The position numbers and the translations under genes were made by a program. A stretch of 60,793 nucleotides of DNA, from positions 1 through 60,793 of the forward strand of contig QZDS01000030.1 in NCBI GenBank assembly GCA_009917455.1, given 5' to 3'. Positions 19,401-26,278 of this stretch are shown in pieces (the stretch's first letter is position 1; each line of letters opens with the position of its first letter). The DNA comes from a bacterium 1xD8-48 (GTDB lineage Bacteria > Bacillota > Clostridia > Lachnospirales > Lachnospiraceae). The notes under the pieces were generated by a model, which was not told the origin of the DNA, did no database searches, and saw only the letters and a list, made by a program, of their open reading frames with translations.

Positions 19401-20648
19401 GAATTACTGCGTTATAACGCAAAGGGAGATAATTCTGTTAAATATGCGCTGGCGGCAAATTATCGGCTGTTTCAGATAGAAAAGGAGCCTGACAAAAAGG
19501 AAGCGTACTGGCAGGAATGCCTGAAATATTATGAAATGCAAGGAAATGAGGAGCTTGATGAATATTTATATGAATTTGCAGACACCTATGTGCAGAAAGA
19601 GGAGGTTCCCTACGAAGAAATTCCTGAATTCCTGAAGCATATCGGAGGTGTCGGGGAAGAAAGACAGGAAGAGGAGGTAAAAATCATATGGTATTTTATG
19701 AATAAGTACGGCGATTTGGAAGATTTTCGGCTATGGTACATTATTTTGCTGCTTAGGCTTGCAGAGCTGTCAGAGGAGTGCTCTTCCCGGGATACGCCGG
19801 CGGCATTGGGGTACTGCGCCAGGGCTCAGGAGTTTTATGACAGATATCAATTAAAGGACGAGTGTATTCAGAGTATGATTTATGAAAAAACGGCAGGTAT
19901 CATGCTGTGGGACGATAATTGCGATTATGAAAAGACAGACGGTATGAGGAAGCTGTGTAATTACGAGCTTATGGCTCAGTGGGAAATCCAGTATAGGGGC
20001 GGCGGCGCGGAAAAGGAGACTGACATATGGCAGAAAGCCGCAGGTAAGTACCGGTCTGTCAATGAATACGGCAAGGAAAGCACATGTTTGGAAAGGGCTG
20101 TGAAAGCAGCGGCTATGGTGGTAGAGGAACGGCATATAGGTATATGTTTAAAAAAAGACTTTTACTGGTCCGCCATGACGGAGTTGGTTGCATCATATCT
20201 TCGCTGTGGTTCACTTAAGGAGGCAGTCAGGGCGCTGGAAGCGTTATATGAGAAAACAACAGCCGGTTTTTTGAATGATAAAAACGGAGAAACGAAGCAG
20301 GAAAATGTAATGAAGGTTAAAAAAATTGCTGATTATCTGCCAGAAACCGGTAAAAGAAATATAGCTGTAAAGGTTTATATGGCGGCTGTGTATCTTCTGG
20401 TCGAAAAAGAGCCGGAAATGGAGCTGGTAAGAAAAATGGATATCCCTGATACTTATCTGAAGCAAATCTGTGATAAGACAGGCGATTACCTTGATAAAGG
20501 AATTTGTCAGGAGGATGTGGATATCCTGATTGATTTGAAAGAGGAAATGGCCAGGCTAAAGGAGGGAGGGGAGGAACCTTACCTCCCTGTTATCCGAATG
20601 ATAACGGAAAAGTACCAATATAAAGAAATAGAGTTTAAGGCCTACTGA
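16443..20648 (+). CDS. Protein kinase-NB-ARC ATPase-helical repeat fusion (STAND kinase)
   Basis: A 1401-residue three-part protein. Residues 20-300 are a Hanks-type Ser/Thr kinase with a glycine loop (GETGRGAS, 26-33), the catalytic lysine (K54), HLDIKPEN (165-172), a DFD variant of the DFG motif (187-189) and APE (213-215). Residues 325-560 are an NB-ARC/STAND ATPase with FVGR (328-331), Walker A GIGGIGKTE (352-360), Walker B LLIVDNFD (426-433) and an IITTRED arm (451-457). A winged-helix region and about 700 residues of TPR-like helical repeats follow. No signal peptide or membrane span. STAND proteins are switches opened by ligand binding to the repeats; here the output would be the kinase. 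It leads an operon of eight genes with a short peptide and radical-SAM enzymes. A phage-defence role is the main alternative. Confidence 0.85.
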   Translation: MRDKRTVLNRDTKLKIDDSRTVRIRGETGRGASCIVYDAVYADGIGMEHNARIKECYPCYLPVNRTADGRLTTTEAYESEFETAKQKFIHAYQRNVEVRNTLGLTNSTVNSTDIVYRNQTVYIMMTLDEGTDYRTYEDGSLKELFEHVKSLAGLIKKYHQNGYLHLDIKPENILILPETKEHVLLFDFDSMVLVSELTEMDGFHLSFSDGFSAPEQVNGEVGKIGRQTDIYSVGALVFFKLFGKKPELKDCKLSGVFHFEKMKFAGKSYQPKLYRTLTTFFKKTLAAAAVSRWSDMQPVIDALEELITLSDIGSVYLVDSFQYNAACFVGRRQEIEKTGNILKEKQLAILSGIGGIGKTETARRYAFINRNQYDTVAFLVFESSIKKLVCDEVEINGISKDENETEEDYFQRKISLMQKILTPADLLIVDNFDVEYDADMESLLKCPCKFIITTREDFRDFNYPQITIKGMDSGEEILELFYTYNDTVYPPSEQEAVRKIIRFEDYHTMTVELTAKYLRDTNILPADLYAKFLEKEGVANTEEIRIKQRKDGRLRAESVNNHLRILFDLSGFDDCEKEIIGSLSLLAGIRIQKARFEELCRVDNIKSRLEKLIKRGWVEWDGQKEKISLHQVIQDLVYKEMSPDASRCPRIVEGMGRYLTGDTANYEESKIRRQVFDVFMNRLSGSSIPYARLCLQYGKEDKLRKAERICLAGKEKEASDLLQKIYRMKIWKAAECGDMFETDIDDLGEYERSKYAEISGLMDKAEAYCRKFSEEPDYFVREFVEMGIEVHEALSGGMLAYPQEASAELDEIYVKIKNLFESATERLSDTTYADEEKERLYKKMLAFYGGNCVELALYANEHSSDIGKALWYQEQIDRLSESNFCGRYVSNMDLADEYEKKGDYEKVIGCYEKALESGEDFYEVIMRCMADTFLKMENPAEAVKCLSKILEKNRAAADSYSCYVCLDLIKIFLAQGEYGKARDYAEELLRYNAKGDNSVKYALAANYRLFQIEKEPDKKEAYWQECLKYYEMQGNEELDEYLYEFADTYVQKEEVPYEEIPEFLKHIGGVGEERQEEEVKIIWYFMNKYGDLEDFRLWYIILLLRLAELSEECSSRDTPAALGYCARAQEFYDRYQLKDECIQSMIYEKTAGIMLWDDNCDYEKTDGMRKLCNYELMAQWEIQYRGGGAEKETDIWQKAAGKYRSVNEYGKESTCLERAVKAAAMVVEERHIGICLKKDFYWSAMTELVASYLRCGSLKEAVRALEALYEKTTAGFLNDKNGETKQENVMKVKKIADYLPETGKRNIAVKVYMAAVYLLVEKEPEMELVRKMDIPDTYLKQICDKTGDYLDKGICQEDVDILIDLKEEMARLKEGGEEPYLPVIRMITEKYQYKEIEFKAY

Positions 20649-20678
20649 AAAATCATAAAGAGTGTAAGGAGGATGATT

Positions 20679-20894
20679 ATGTTTGGCGAACGCATGGAAC
20701 TACGGAGAAATTGGGAACTGAGAGAGGAAATGAGAGAAAGGGAGTCTTTAGCAAACGGCAGGATTGAGAGAGCATTCTATGATGGATATCAAAGCGGACA
20801 GACGGCGGGTATCAAAGAGGGAGAAAGCATAGGCTACGAAAGGGGTTGGAGCGAAGGCTACAAAGCGGGACTGGAAAGCAGGGAAAGGAGGTGA
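20679..20894 (+). CDS. Small protein with tandem GxxxG repeats
   Basis: A 71-residue, highly charged protein. AAGGAGG directly precedes ATG 20673, so the second ATG (20679), six bases further on, is the better start. From about residue 36 a glycine falls at every fourth position for eight glycines (G-YQS-G-QTA-G-IKE-G-ESI-G-YER-G-WSE-G-YKA-G), giving a helix with one glycine face. Similar runs occur in FliH/YscL and in the tails of Rpn nucleases, where they mediate helix packing. There is no cysteine. It lies between the STAND kinase and the 34-residue peptide, seven bases before the latter. It could be a second peptide substrate, a chaperone or a partner of the kinase. Confidence 0.7.
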   Translation: MFGERMELRRNWELREEMRERESLANGRIERAFYDGYQSGQTAGIKEGESIGYERGWSEGYKAGLESRERR

Positions 20895-20901
20895 GGCAGC
20901 T

Positions 20902-21006
20902 ATGGAAAAGGTGAATATCCCTACAGCATCATGGCAGGATATCAACAGCGCTGAGTGCGACGAGGCCAGCTTATTTGATATGTGTTCATGGGCTGAAAAT
21001 AACTAA
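20902..21006 (+). CDS. 34-residue Cys/Trp peptide, candidate RiPP precursor
   Basis: A 35-codon frame (ATG 20902 to TAA 21006), too short for routine gene finding, preceded by a full AAGGAGGTGA ribosome binding site with eight bases to the ATG. The peptide has Cys19 and Cys28, Trp11 and Trp30, and two related motifs, SWQDIN (10-15) and SWAENN (29-34), the second ending the protein. The last 18 residues hold both cysteines and would be the core; residues 1-16 would be the leader. Its place directly before three radical-SAM genes matches RiPP precursors. Products could be thioether or carbon-carbon cross-links at Cys or Trp; Cys28-x3-Glu32 fits the CX3(D/E) spacing of ranthipeptides, but only once. 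Confidence 0.7.
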   Translation: MEKVNIPTASWQDINSAECDEASLFDMCSWAENN

Positions 21007-21040
21007 TCGTTCCGAAGCTGTAAAAGTACGGAAAATCCGG

Positions 21041-21073
21041 CGGGCTGTCGGCAGATGTTTTACTGGCGGCCCG
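21041..21073 (+). promoter_or_regulatory. Hairpin between precursor peptide and first radical-SAM gene
   Basis: CGGGCTG (21041-21047) pairs with CGGCCCG (21067-21073), allowing one G-U pair, with a 19-base loop. There is no T run. A hairpin here could lower readthrough or protect the upstream message so that the peptide is made in excess over the enzymes, as is usual in RiPP operons. Confidence 0.4.
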
Positions 21074-21094
21074 TTATGGAGAAAGGAGAAAAGG

Positions 21095-22078
21095 GTGCAG
21101 ATATATATACTGCTTACAGAAAACTGCAATTTAAACTGCCTGATGTGCATCAGGGGAAAGCAACAGGGGATAAATTTAGATGTCAATAAACTTCAAAGGA
21201 TAGCCGGCGAGAATGATTTTTCCAAAGATGACGTCGTTATCACCGGCGGCGAGCCTGCTTTACACAGCGACTTTGCAGACATTGTAAAATTAATGTGCGG
21301 GAGGGCTAAAACGGTTACGGTTACGACCAACGGCACAAACGGTGACTGTCTTGAGGAATTGTCCGACTGTGAGAACCTGTTTTTTCAGATTTCTCTGGAC
21401 GGCGGCAGGGATAAGCACAATGAGATAAGAGGCGGGAATGCCTTTGAGAGAACATGGCAGACCCTGTTAAAGCTGGATAAGCTTGGGATGCAATATTCAG
21501 TGGCCTCTGTGGTCAGCAGAAAAAACAGAAATGAAATATTTGAGCTGATTGGGGAACTGGAGAAATTATCCGGTATGCGGTATTGGAGAGTATCCTATGA
21601 AATGCCCTTTGGCAGCGCAGGATTTGATTCCATGATGAGCGCCGACGAGTGGAACTGCTTTGTGGACGATTTGTTAAAGAAAGTGAATTTCCGGCTTAAA
21701 ATCCAGAAAATATTTCCATTTGAATTATATGAGAAAAGAAAAGCCGAGCTGGAACAAATCCCGGAAGGACGGTTTAGAAGCAGGAATTGCGGCAGCGGTA
21801 AAGACAAGATATATATTTACCCGGATTTCAAGGTATATCCCTGTACCTGCCTGACGGATTTTTGTGTGGGAGATTTGAGCAAGGAGCCGCTTGACCGGAT
21901 ACTTGACAGTGATAAAAATAAGGTTTTTTCAGAATATCAACTGGCAGAAGATTCCGAGTGTCAGAGCTGTGAATATAAAAAATTCTGCAACGGGGGATGT
22001 ATCGGGATGTCCTATCACTATTTTGGGAAGCTGGGAATGGGCGATATAAGATGCCCGAAATTACAGAGAGCGAAATGA
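21095..22078 (+). CDS. Radical-SAM/SPASM protein, peptide-modifying type (1 of 3)
   Basis: A 327-residue enzyme. The start is taken as GTG 21095 behind AAAGGAG; the longer frame from 20975 would overlap the peptide gene and adds unlikely basic sequence. CX3CX2C for the SAM-binding 4Fe-4S cluster is at residues 11, 15 and 18, ITGGEP follows near 49, and ISLDGG near 92. The C-terminus has two cysteine groups (YPCTCLTDFC and CQSCEYKKFCNGGC), a SPASM domain for auxiliary clusters, as in sactipeptide and quinohemoprotein maturases. It starts 88 bases after the 34-residue peptide, its likely substrate. It overlaps the next gene by four bases. Confidence 0.85.
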   Translation: MQIYILLTENCNLNCLMCIRGKQQGINLDVNKLQRIAGENDFSKDDVVITGGEPALHSDFADIVKLMCGRAKTVTVTTNGTNGDCLEELSDCENLFFQISLDGGRDKHNEIRGGNAFERTWQTLLKLDKLGMQYSVASVVSRKNRNEIFELIGELEKLSGMRYWRVSYEMPFGSAGFDSMMSADEWNCFVDDLLKKVNFRLKIQKIFPFELYEKRKAELEQIPEGRFRSRNCGSGKDKIYIYPDFKVYPCTCLTDFCVGDLSKEPLDRILDSDKNKVFSEYQLAEDSECQSCEYKKFCNGGCIGMSYHYFGKLGMGDIRCPKLQRAK

Positions 22079-22974
22079 AAAGAATTTTTTACTTTAATAT
22101 TACATATGGGTGCAACAGCAATTGTATTTTTTGTTACTCCCACAACACCCGGCATAGCGGTGAACCATACAATGAAATGCCGGTTGGGCAGTTTTTCGAA
22201 TACCTAAACGGCAACGCCCTTTCTTCTGATGACCGTGTAATCATTAACGGTGGAGAGCCCTTTGTTCATACGGATATAGAAAAATTGCTTGGCGGCTTAA
22301 TTCCCTATGGCTGTGAAGTATTAGTCTATACAAATGGGCGTCTGGCAGCAGATTTTGACCTTTCCCGCCTAAACGGAAATTTCAGATTTGTTATTCCGGT
22401 CCACGGATATGAGGAAATCCATGACAGGATTACAGGGGTAAAGGGCAGCTACGGGGAAACCCTGAGGGGATTGAAAGCCCTTGTTGAGAATACGGATTGT
22501 CCGGTCGATGTGAAGCTGATAGTGAATCATAAGCTGGTATCGGAGGATTCCGATGGGGCGAGGACGATACAGGCTTTTGAAAACGGGATTTTGTTCAATC
22601 ATGCAATACATCTGACGAAAATGGCGGATACGGTCGTTTCCCAAAGGAATGGCTGCCGGACCGTGACAAACGGGGAGGCGTCGCGGCTGACGCGGATTTT
22701 TTTTGACTATTTTCGGAAGAGACAGATAAAAATCAAGATATTTGACAACTGTATAAAGAGCATGGAGTGGATGAAGGACTGCAGACCGGAAAAATACAGG
22801 GACGGCATAGAGGTTTATTTTAAGGACAGGAACCAATACAGGGTGCTGTCGCCCGCCGGAAAGGCGCCGGATTGCAGGAAGGAATGTCCTTTTGCCGATA
22901 ATTGCATATCGGCAGTCGATACATATAAGGTACTGGAGTTTTTTGATAATAAACTATATGAAAATCTGGAGTAA
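22075..22974 (+). CDS. Radical-SAM protein without full SPASM domain (2 of 3)
   Basis: About 300 residues from ATG 22075, which overlaps the previous stop as ATGA; ATG 22051 is an alternative without a better ribosome binding site. The cluster motif CX3CX2C lies at residues 13, 17 and 20 (YGCNSNCIFCYSH), and INGGEP is near residue 60. The C-terminal cysteines (PDCRKECPFADNC) are too few for a normal SPASM domain and may bind one extra cluster. It differs enough from its neighbours to catalyse a separate step. The next gene begins with the base after its stop. Confidence 0.82.
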   Translation: MKRIFYFNITYGCNSNCIFCYSHNTRHSGEPYNEMPVGQFFEYLNGNALSSDDRVIINGGEPFVHTDIEKLLGGLIPYGCEVLVYTNGRLAADFDLSRLNGNFRFVIPVHGYEEIHDRITGVKGSYGETLRGLKALVENTDCPVDVKLIVNHKLVSEDSDGARTIQAFENGILFNHAIHLTKMADTVVSQRNGCRTVTNGEASRLTRIFFDYFRKRQIKIKIFDNCIKSMEWMKDCRPEKYRDGIEVYFKDRNQYRVLSPAGKAPDCRKECPFADNCISAVDTYKVLEFFDNKLYENLE

Positions 22975-22977
22975 ATG

Positions 22978-24102
22978 ATGGTACACGAAATTGCTTTGAC
23001 GATAAAACCGACAATGAAATGCAATATGAAATGCAGGCACTGTTTTAATGGAGACAGCTTAAACGGTTCCGAAATGCTGGGGATAAAAAACGCCTGCCAG
23101 TTTATAGAAGCGGCCTGCAGGGAGTACAGCGACGTAAAGGTGACGTTCCACGGCGGAGAACCGACGCTGGCGGGAAATGAATTTTACAGGCAGGTCTTTG
23201 ATTTTCAAAAGCAGATGACCGATAAGTATGGGGCTAAATTTTCCAATAATTTTACCACAAACGGGATTTTGCTAAACGATGGGCTGACAGAGCTGCTGAT
23301 TGCCAATAACGCTTTGATTAACATTTCTTTTGACGGTCCTTACAATGATTTCCTGAGGCAGAAAAGCGGTCAGGTTTATGAAAGGATATGCCGAGTGAAA
23401 TCCATGGGCGGAAGAGTGAGGGCATTTTGTACGGTCTCAAGAGGTTCTTTTGAACATCTGCCGGAAATATATCAGTGGTTCAACGAAAGGAAAATTGATT
23501 TTAAGATACTGCCGATAGAACCCAGGGGATATGCAGCTGTTGACAGGGAGCTGCTGATGGATACCGATAAGTTTATCAGTATCTTAACGGATACCTACAG
23601 ATACTGGATAACTGACAAAGCATGTAATATCAGATTTTATACTTTTGAGGAATTTGCAGCGCTTAGAAGAGATACCCAGTTCAAACCGTTCTGGTTTAAT
23701 CGGGAAATTGCATTAAATCCGGATGGGAAAATCTATCCCTTTGGAAGACCGAACGACGTTCAGTTTTGTCTGGGAGAAGCCGCTGACAGTTTCAGATTAA
23801 GCGTCTGCTTTGATTCCGTCGAATATAACAGGATGCTGGAAATTCTGGGTAAATTGCGCGAAAAGTACTGCACGGACTGCGAATCCGCCGGCGTATGCAA
23901 CGGAGTCTGCATTTGTATGTCCTATATGTATGTTCAGGACGATGCTCTGCTGAGGTACAGCTGTTACCGGTCCAACCGTATTTTCAGGGCGGTTTTAGCT
24001 GTCAACGATGAAATCATGGAGGACTTCCGGCGGGGAGAAACGGAAAAATACAGCGATATCATAAAAAGGAAATTTGCGGGAAGTCAAAGAACGGAGGGAT
24101 AA
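22978..24102 (+). CDS. Radical-SAM/SPASM protein (3 of 3)
   Basis: A 374-residue enzyme from ATG 22978 (ATG 22975 abuts the previous stop). CX3CX2C is at residues 15, 19 and 22 (MKCNMKCRHCF), FHGGEPTL near 58, and NISFDGP near 117. The C-terminal CTDCESAGVCNGVC is a SPASM-like cluster-binding region. The layout recalls anaerobic sulfatase-maturase-like and cyclophane-forming (rSAM/SPASM) enzymes. The downstream gene starts four bases after its stop, so it is co-transcribed with the two other radical-SAM genes and the peptide. Confidence 0.85.
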   Translation: MVHEIALTIKPTMKCNMKCRHCFNGDSLNGSEMLGIKNACQFIEAACREYSDVKVTFHGGEPTLAGNEFYRQVFDFQKQMTDKYGAKFSNNFTTNGILLNDGLTELLIANNALINISFDGPYNDFLRQKSGQVYERICRVKSMGGRVRAFCTVSRGSFEHLPEIYQWFNERKIDFKILPIEPRGYAAVDRELLMDTDKFISILTDTYRYWITDKACNIRFYTFEEFAALRRDTQFKPFWFNREIALNPDGKIYPFGRPNDVQFCLGEAADSFRLSVCFDSVEYNRMLEILGKLREKYCTDCESAGVCNGVCICMSYMYVQDDALLRYSCYRSNRIFRAVLAVNDEIMEDFRRGETEKYSDIIKRKFAGSQRTEG

Positions 24103-24105
24103 AAA

Positions 24106-24858
24106 TTGCCGGACGGATTTCGTTCACGGGGAATAAGAATACTGAAAGATGCGGAAAAAGGATTTACGGAGCAAATGAAGATGTATTATGAACCGGAAGC
24201 CGATTTTCAGGAAAGCAGGCAAATACGGGGCTGGATGGAAAAGGGAATCCTTTCCCTGTTTGAAATTTCACTGACAGAGTCCCGGATAGTCGATACCTAT
24301 AATTTCCATGTAAATCTTTTGCGAAAGGATTCCGCGGAAACTTCTCCTGATTTCAGGGAAATATACGGGGAGCTACCTTTGGATATCCAAAGTAAACTGA
24401 AACGGATTCCGGTGTTATTCGATGAATCTTTCAGAAATTATACCGTGGGATACAGAATCAAAAACGGAGAGGTGTCAGGACAAAGCTTTTATTTTTACCC
24501 AACAATTTTAAAGGGGGAGCGTTATGGAATGAAAGGGATAACGGATACGGGAAAAATACATGAACAGACAAAGCGGTTTTCCGAGGCCGCTTCCGGCGGC
24601 AGCTCGGCGGCTGAAAAGGAAATTAACGATTTTGGAGAAATCCTTTACAAGCTCAAAGGGGTCAGTCTGCATATTTCCGGCGGCAGCTTTGGATACAAAC
24701 TGTATGGGAGGGCAAATCAGCGCCTCCTTGAGCGTTTTCTGGACAAAAAAATGGGGTATCAGATAAAAAGGGACGGCCAATACGGGGAAGTAGTGCTGGC
24801 GGCGCAGAGAATTTCACAGGGAAAGGTGGCGGGTTATAATATTTACTATCTGGCATAG
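24106..24858 (+). CDS. Possible ABBA-type peptide prenyltransferase, uncertain
   Basis: A 250-residue soluble protein starting at TTG 24106 behind GGAGGG. I do not recognise it by a signature motif. It shows four beta-hairpins separated by helices: LFEISLTESRIVDTYNFHV (about 50), YTVGYRIKNGEVSGQSFYFY (about 112), VSLHISGGSFGYKLYGR (about 186) and VVLAAQRISQGKVAGYNIYY (about 228). That repeat and the size recall the alpha-beta-beta-alpha barrel of cyanobactin prenyltransferases (LynF/TruF/PagF type), which put isoprenyl groups on Tyr, Trp, Ser or Thr of RiPPs. The next gene is a geranylgeranyl-reductase-like flavoprotein, which fits. The assignment is inference from pattern and context; an unrelated new family is quite possible. 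Confidence 0.4.
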   Translation: MPDGFRSRGIRILKDAEKGFTEQMKMYYEPEADFQESRQIRGWMEKGILSLFEISLTESRIVDTYNFHVNLLRKDSAETSPDFREIYGELPLDIQSKLKRIPVLFDESFRNYTVGYRIKNGEVSGQSFYFYPTILKGERYGMKGITDTGKIHEQTKRFSEAASGGSSAAEKEINDFGEILYKLKGVSLHISGGSFGYKLYGRANQRLLERFLDKKMGYQIKRDGQYGEVVLAAQRISQGKVAGYNIYYLA

Positions 24859-24944
24859 AGGAGCGGCAGACAGTAATATCGGGAAATGCATGTTCCGGCG
24901 GCTTATGTATGACATGGACGGTTATAAAAAGACATGGTGAGAAA

Positions 24945-25847
24945 ATGACGATTTACGATTATCTTATAGTTGGCGGCGGAATCGCGGGGAGTGTATGCGC
25001 CCGCGAGCTGGGGAAAAGGGGAAAGAAATGTATTATCCTGGAAAAAAACAGCAGTCAGTCGGAAAAGGTATGCGGAGGCGGAGTGTCATATAAGGCGCTG
25101 GGAATGCTTGAAAAAACAGGAATAGAAACAGAATCGCTGTTTTTGACGGATTCTAAACGGATAACAGGACATATAATCTTTCAGGACGGTAAGTATAAAG
25201 AGAAGATATATGAAGGCGGAAAGATTTCTCTGGGAATACGGAGAGCTTTGCTTGACGGCTGTTTAATCTGTGCGGCAAAGTATTATAACGTGCAGATTAA
25301 ATACGGCGAGGAGGTGAAAAACGTTTTCAGGACAGGGGAGCTATATGAAGTAAACGGATTCTGGGCAAAGGAAATCGTCTGGGCAAGCGGCGCAAGGAGC
25401 ATATTCGGAGAAACGCTTAATGGGCAAAGCATAGGCTTGTCAGGTCAGATAACCGCAAAAACAGACTTAGAGGATAACCGGTTCCATTACTGGTATTTTG
25501 AAAAACAGAACAGTGAAAAGTATTTCTGGGCTTTTCCGGTTGGAAATCATTTGTGGAATGTGGGGGTGTGGAGCAGAAACTTTGAGAGGAGGCTGAAAGA
25601 GGATTACCAGTATTGTATGGAGAAGTTTTTTTTGAACAGGACAATCGGGGAATGGGGTTATTTAAGGAAACCCAGGGCGGAATTTCTGGGCCATTGCGAC
25701 CAGCGGAAAGAGGATTGCTTTAGAAGGAGCGGTATAGGAGATTTTGCAGGAACATGTAATCCTGTCAATGGCGGCGGCATACATTATGCAATTAAGTCGG
25801 CTGTTGAATATGCGGAAAGACAACAGGAAGAAAGTTTTACACCATAA
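24945..25847 (+). CDS. Geranylgeranyl-reductase-like FAD oxidoreductase
   Basis: A 301-residue flavoprotein starting at ATG 24945 (GGTGAG upstream); the longer frame from 24909 has no ribosome binding site. The N-terminal FAD motif is LIVGGGIAGSVCARELGKRG with the acidic strand end ILEKN, then CGGGVSYKALGML, typical of the geranylgeranyl reductase/digeranylgeranylglycerophospholipid reductase group. The C-terminal GIGDFAGTCNPVNGGGIHYAI is the second FAD site. Known members reduce isoprenoid double bonds or other alkenes. It is about 100 residues shorter than typical members. It ends the operon, 86 bases after the possible prenyltransferase, so it might saturate a prenyl group or reduce the modified peptide. 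Confidence 0.75.
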   Translation: MTIYDYLIVGGGIAGSVCARELGKRGKKCIILEKNSSQSEKVCGGGVSYKALGMLEKTGIETESLFLTDSKRITGHIIFQDGKYKEKIYEGGKISLGIRRALLDGCLICAAKYYNVQIKYGEEVKNVFRTGELYEVNGFWAKEIVWASGARSIFGETLNGQSIGLSGQITAKTDLEDNRFHYWYFEKQNSEKYFWAFPVGNHLWNVGVWSRNFERRLKEDYQYCMEKFFLNRTIGEWGYLRKPRAEFLGHCDQRKEDCFRRSGIGDFAGTCNPVNGGGIHYAIKSAVEYAERQQEESFTP

Positions 25848-25870
25848 TTTTTCCGGCCCACAATTATTAT

Positions 25871-26278
25871 AAGGGGGTCACCAAAGAGCAGGCAGCGGCA
25901 GCGGATGCCGATAAACATTACCTCTCCCCTTACGGGGTATTTGTGGCGGGCGTGTATACCTGTGCAGGCACTACCAGAGCGCTGGGAAGAGTGCTTGATT
26001 ACATGGGTTACAGCTGGCAGCATGTGAATGAAAACAAGTGGAGCCATCAATGGTGTATTGTGACTATGGATGGGCAGGCCGGGTACGCCGACGGTATGGG
26101 CGGTATTGCCGGATATGGGGAGATGGTAAGCGGCATGACGATGGCTGACGGGGCGGGAGACGGTACATCCCGCAGAACCCGTCCGGGCAGAAGGCAGAAG
26201 CAACGGCGGAAAAGGACAAAAATTTGGAAGCCGCAGCAGGTTTTTCCGCCACCATCTGGAGGGAAAGGGATATTCTGA
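25871..26278 (+). pseudogene. Truncated copy of the transglutaminase-like protein
   Basis: The open frame from about 25871 encodes the same segment as the C-terminal half of the secreted protein at 31399-31857 (SPYGVFVAGVYTCAG...WSHQWCIVTMDGQ...GYADGMGGIAGYGEMVSGMT), with few substitutions. It lacks the signal peptide, start codon and ribosome binding site. After MADG it runs into an unrelated basic tail (RRTRPGRRQKQRRKR), the mark of a frameshift. The catalytic-type Cys, His and Asp are still present. It is a decayed duplicate. Confidence 0.8.
25929..26150 (+). repeat. Direct repeat, copy 1 (copy 2 at 31610-31831)
   Basis: About 220 bases starting TTACGGGGTATTTGTGGCGG are nearly identical to 31610-31831 in the same orientation, differing at scattered single bases. 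They flank 5.7 kb of truncated genes and could recombine to delete it. Confidence 0.85.

Noticed and set aside
20975..21094. Longer N-terminus for the first radical-SAM protein
   Set aside because: It would overlap the 34-residue peptide gene in another frame and precede a better start (GTG 21095 behind AAAGGAG).
24889..24939. 16-codon frame (MFRRLMYDMDGYKKTW) before the flavoprotein
   Set aside because: The ribosome binding site is weak and the length minimal. It could be a second tiny peptide, but nothing beyond position supports it.
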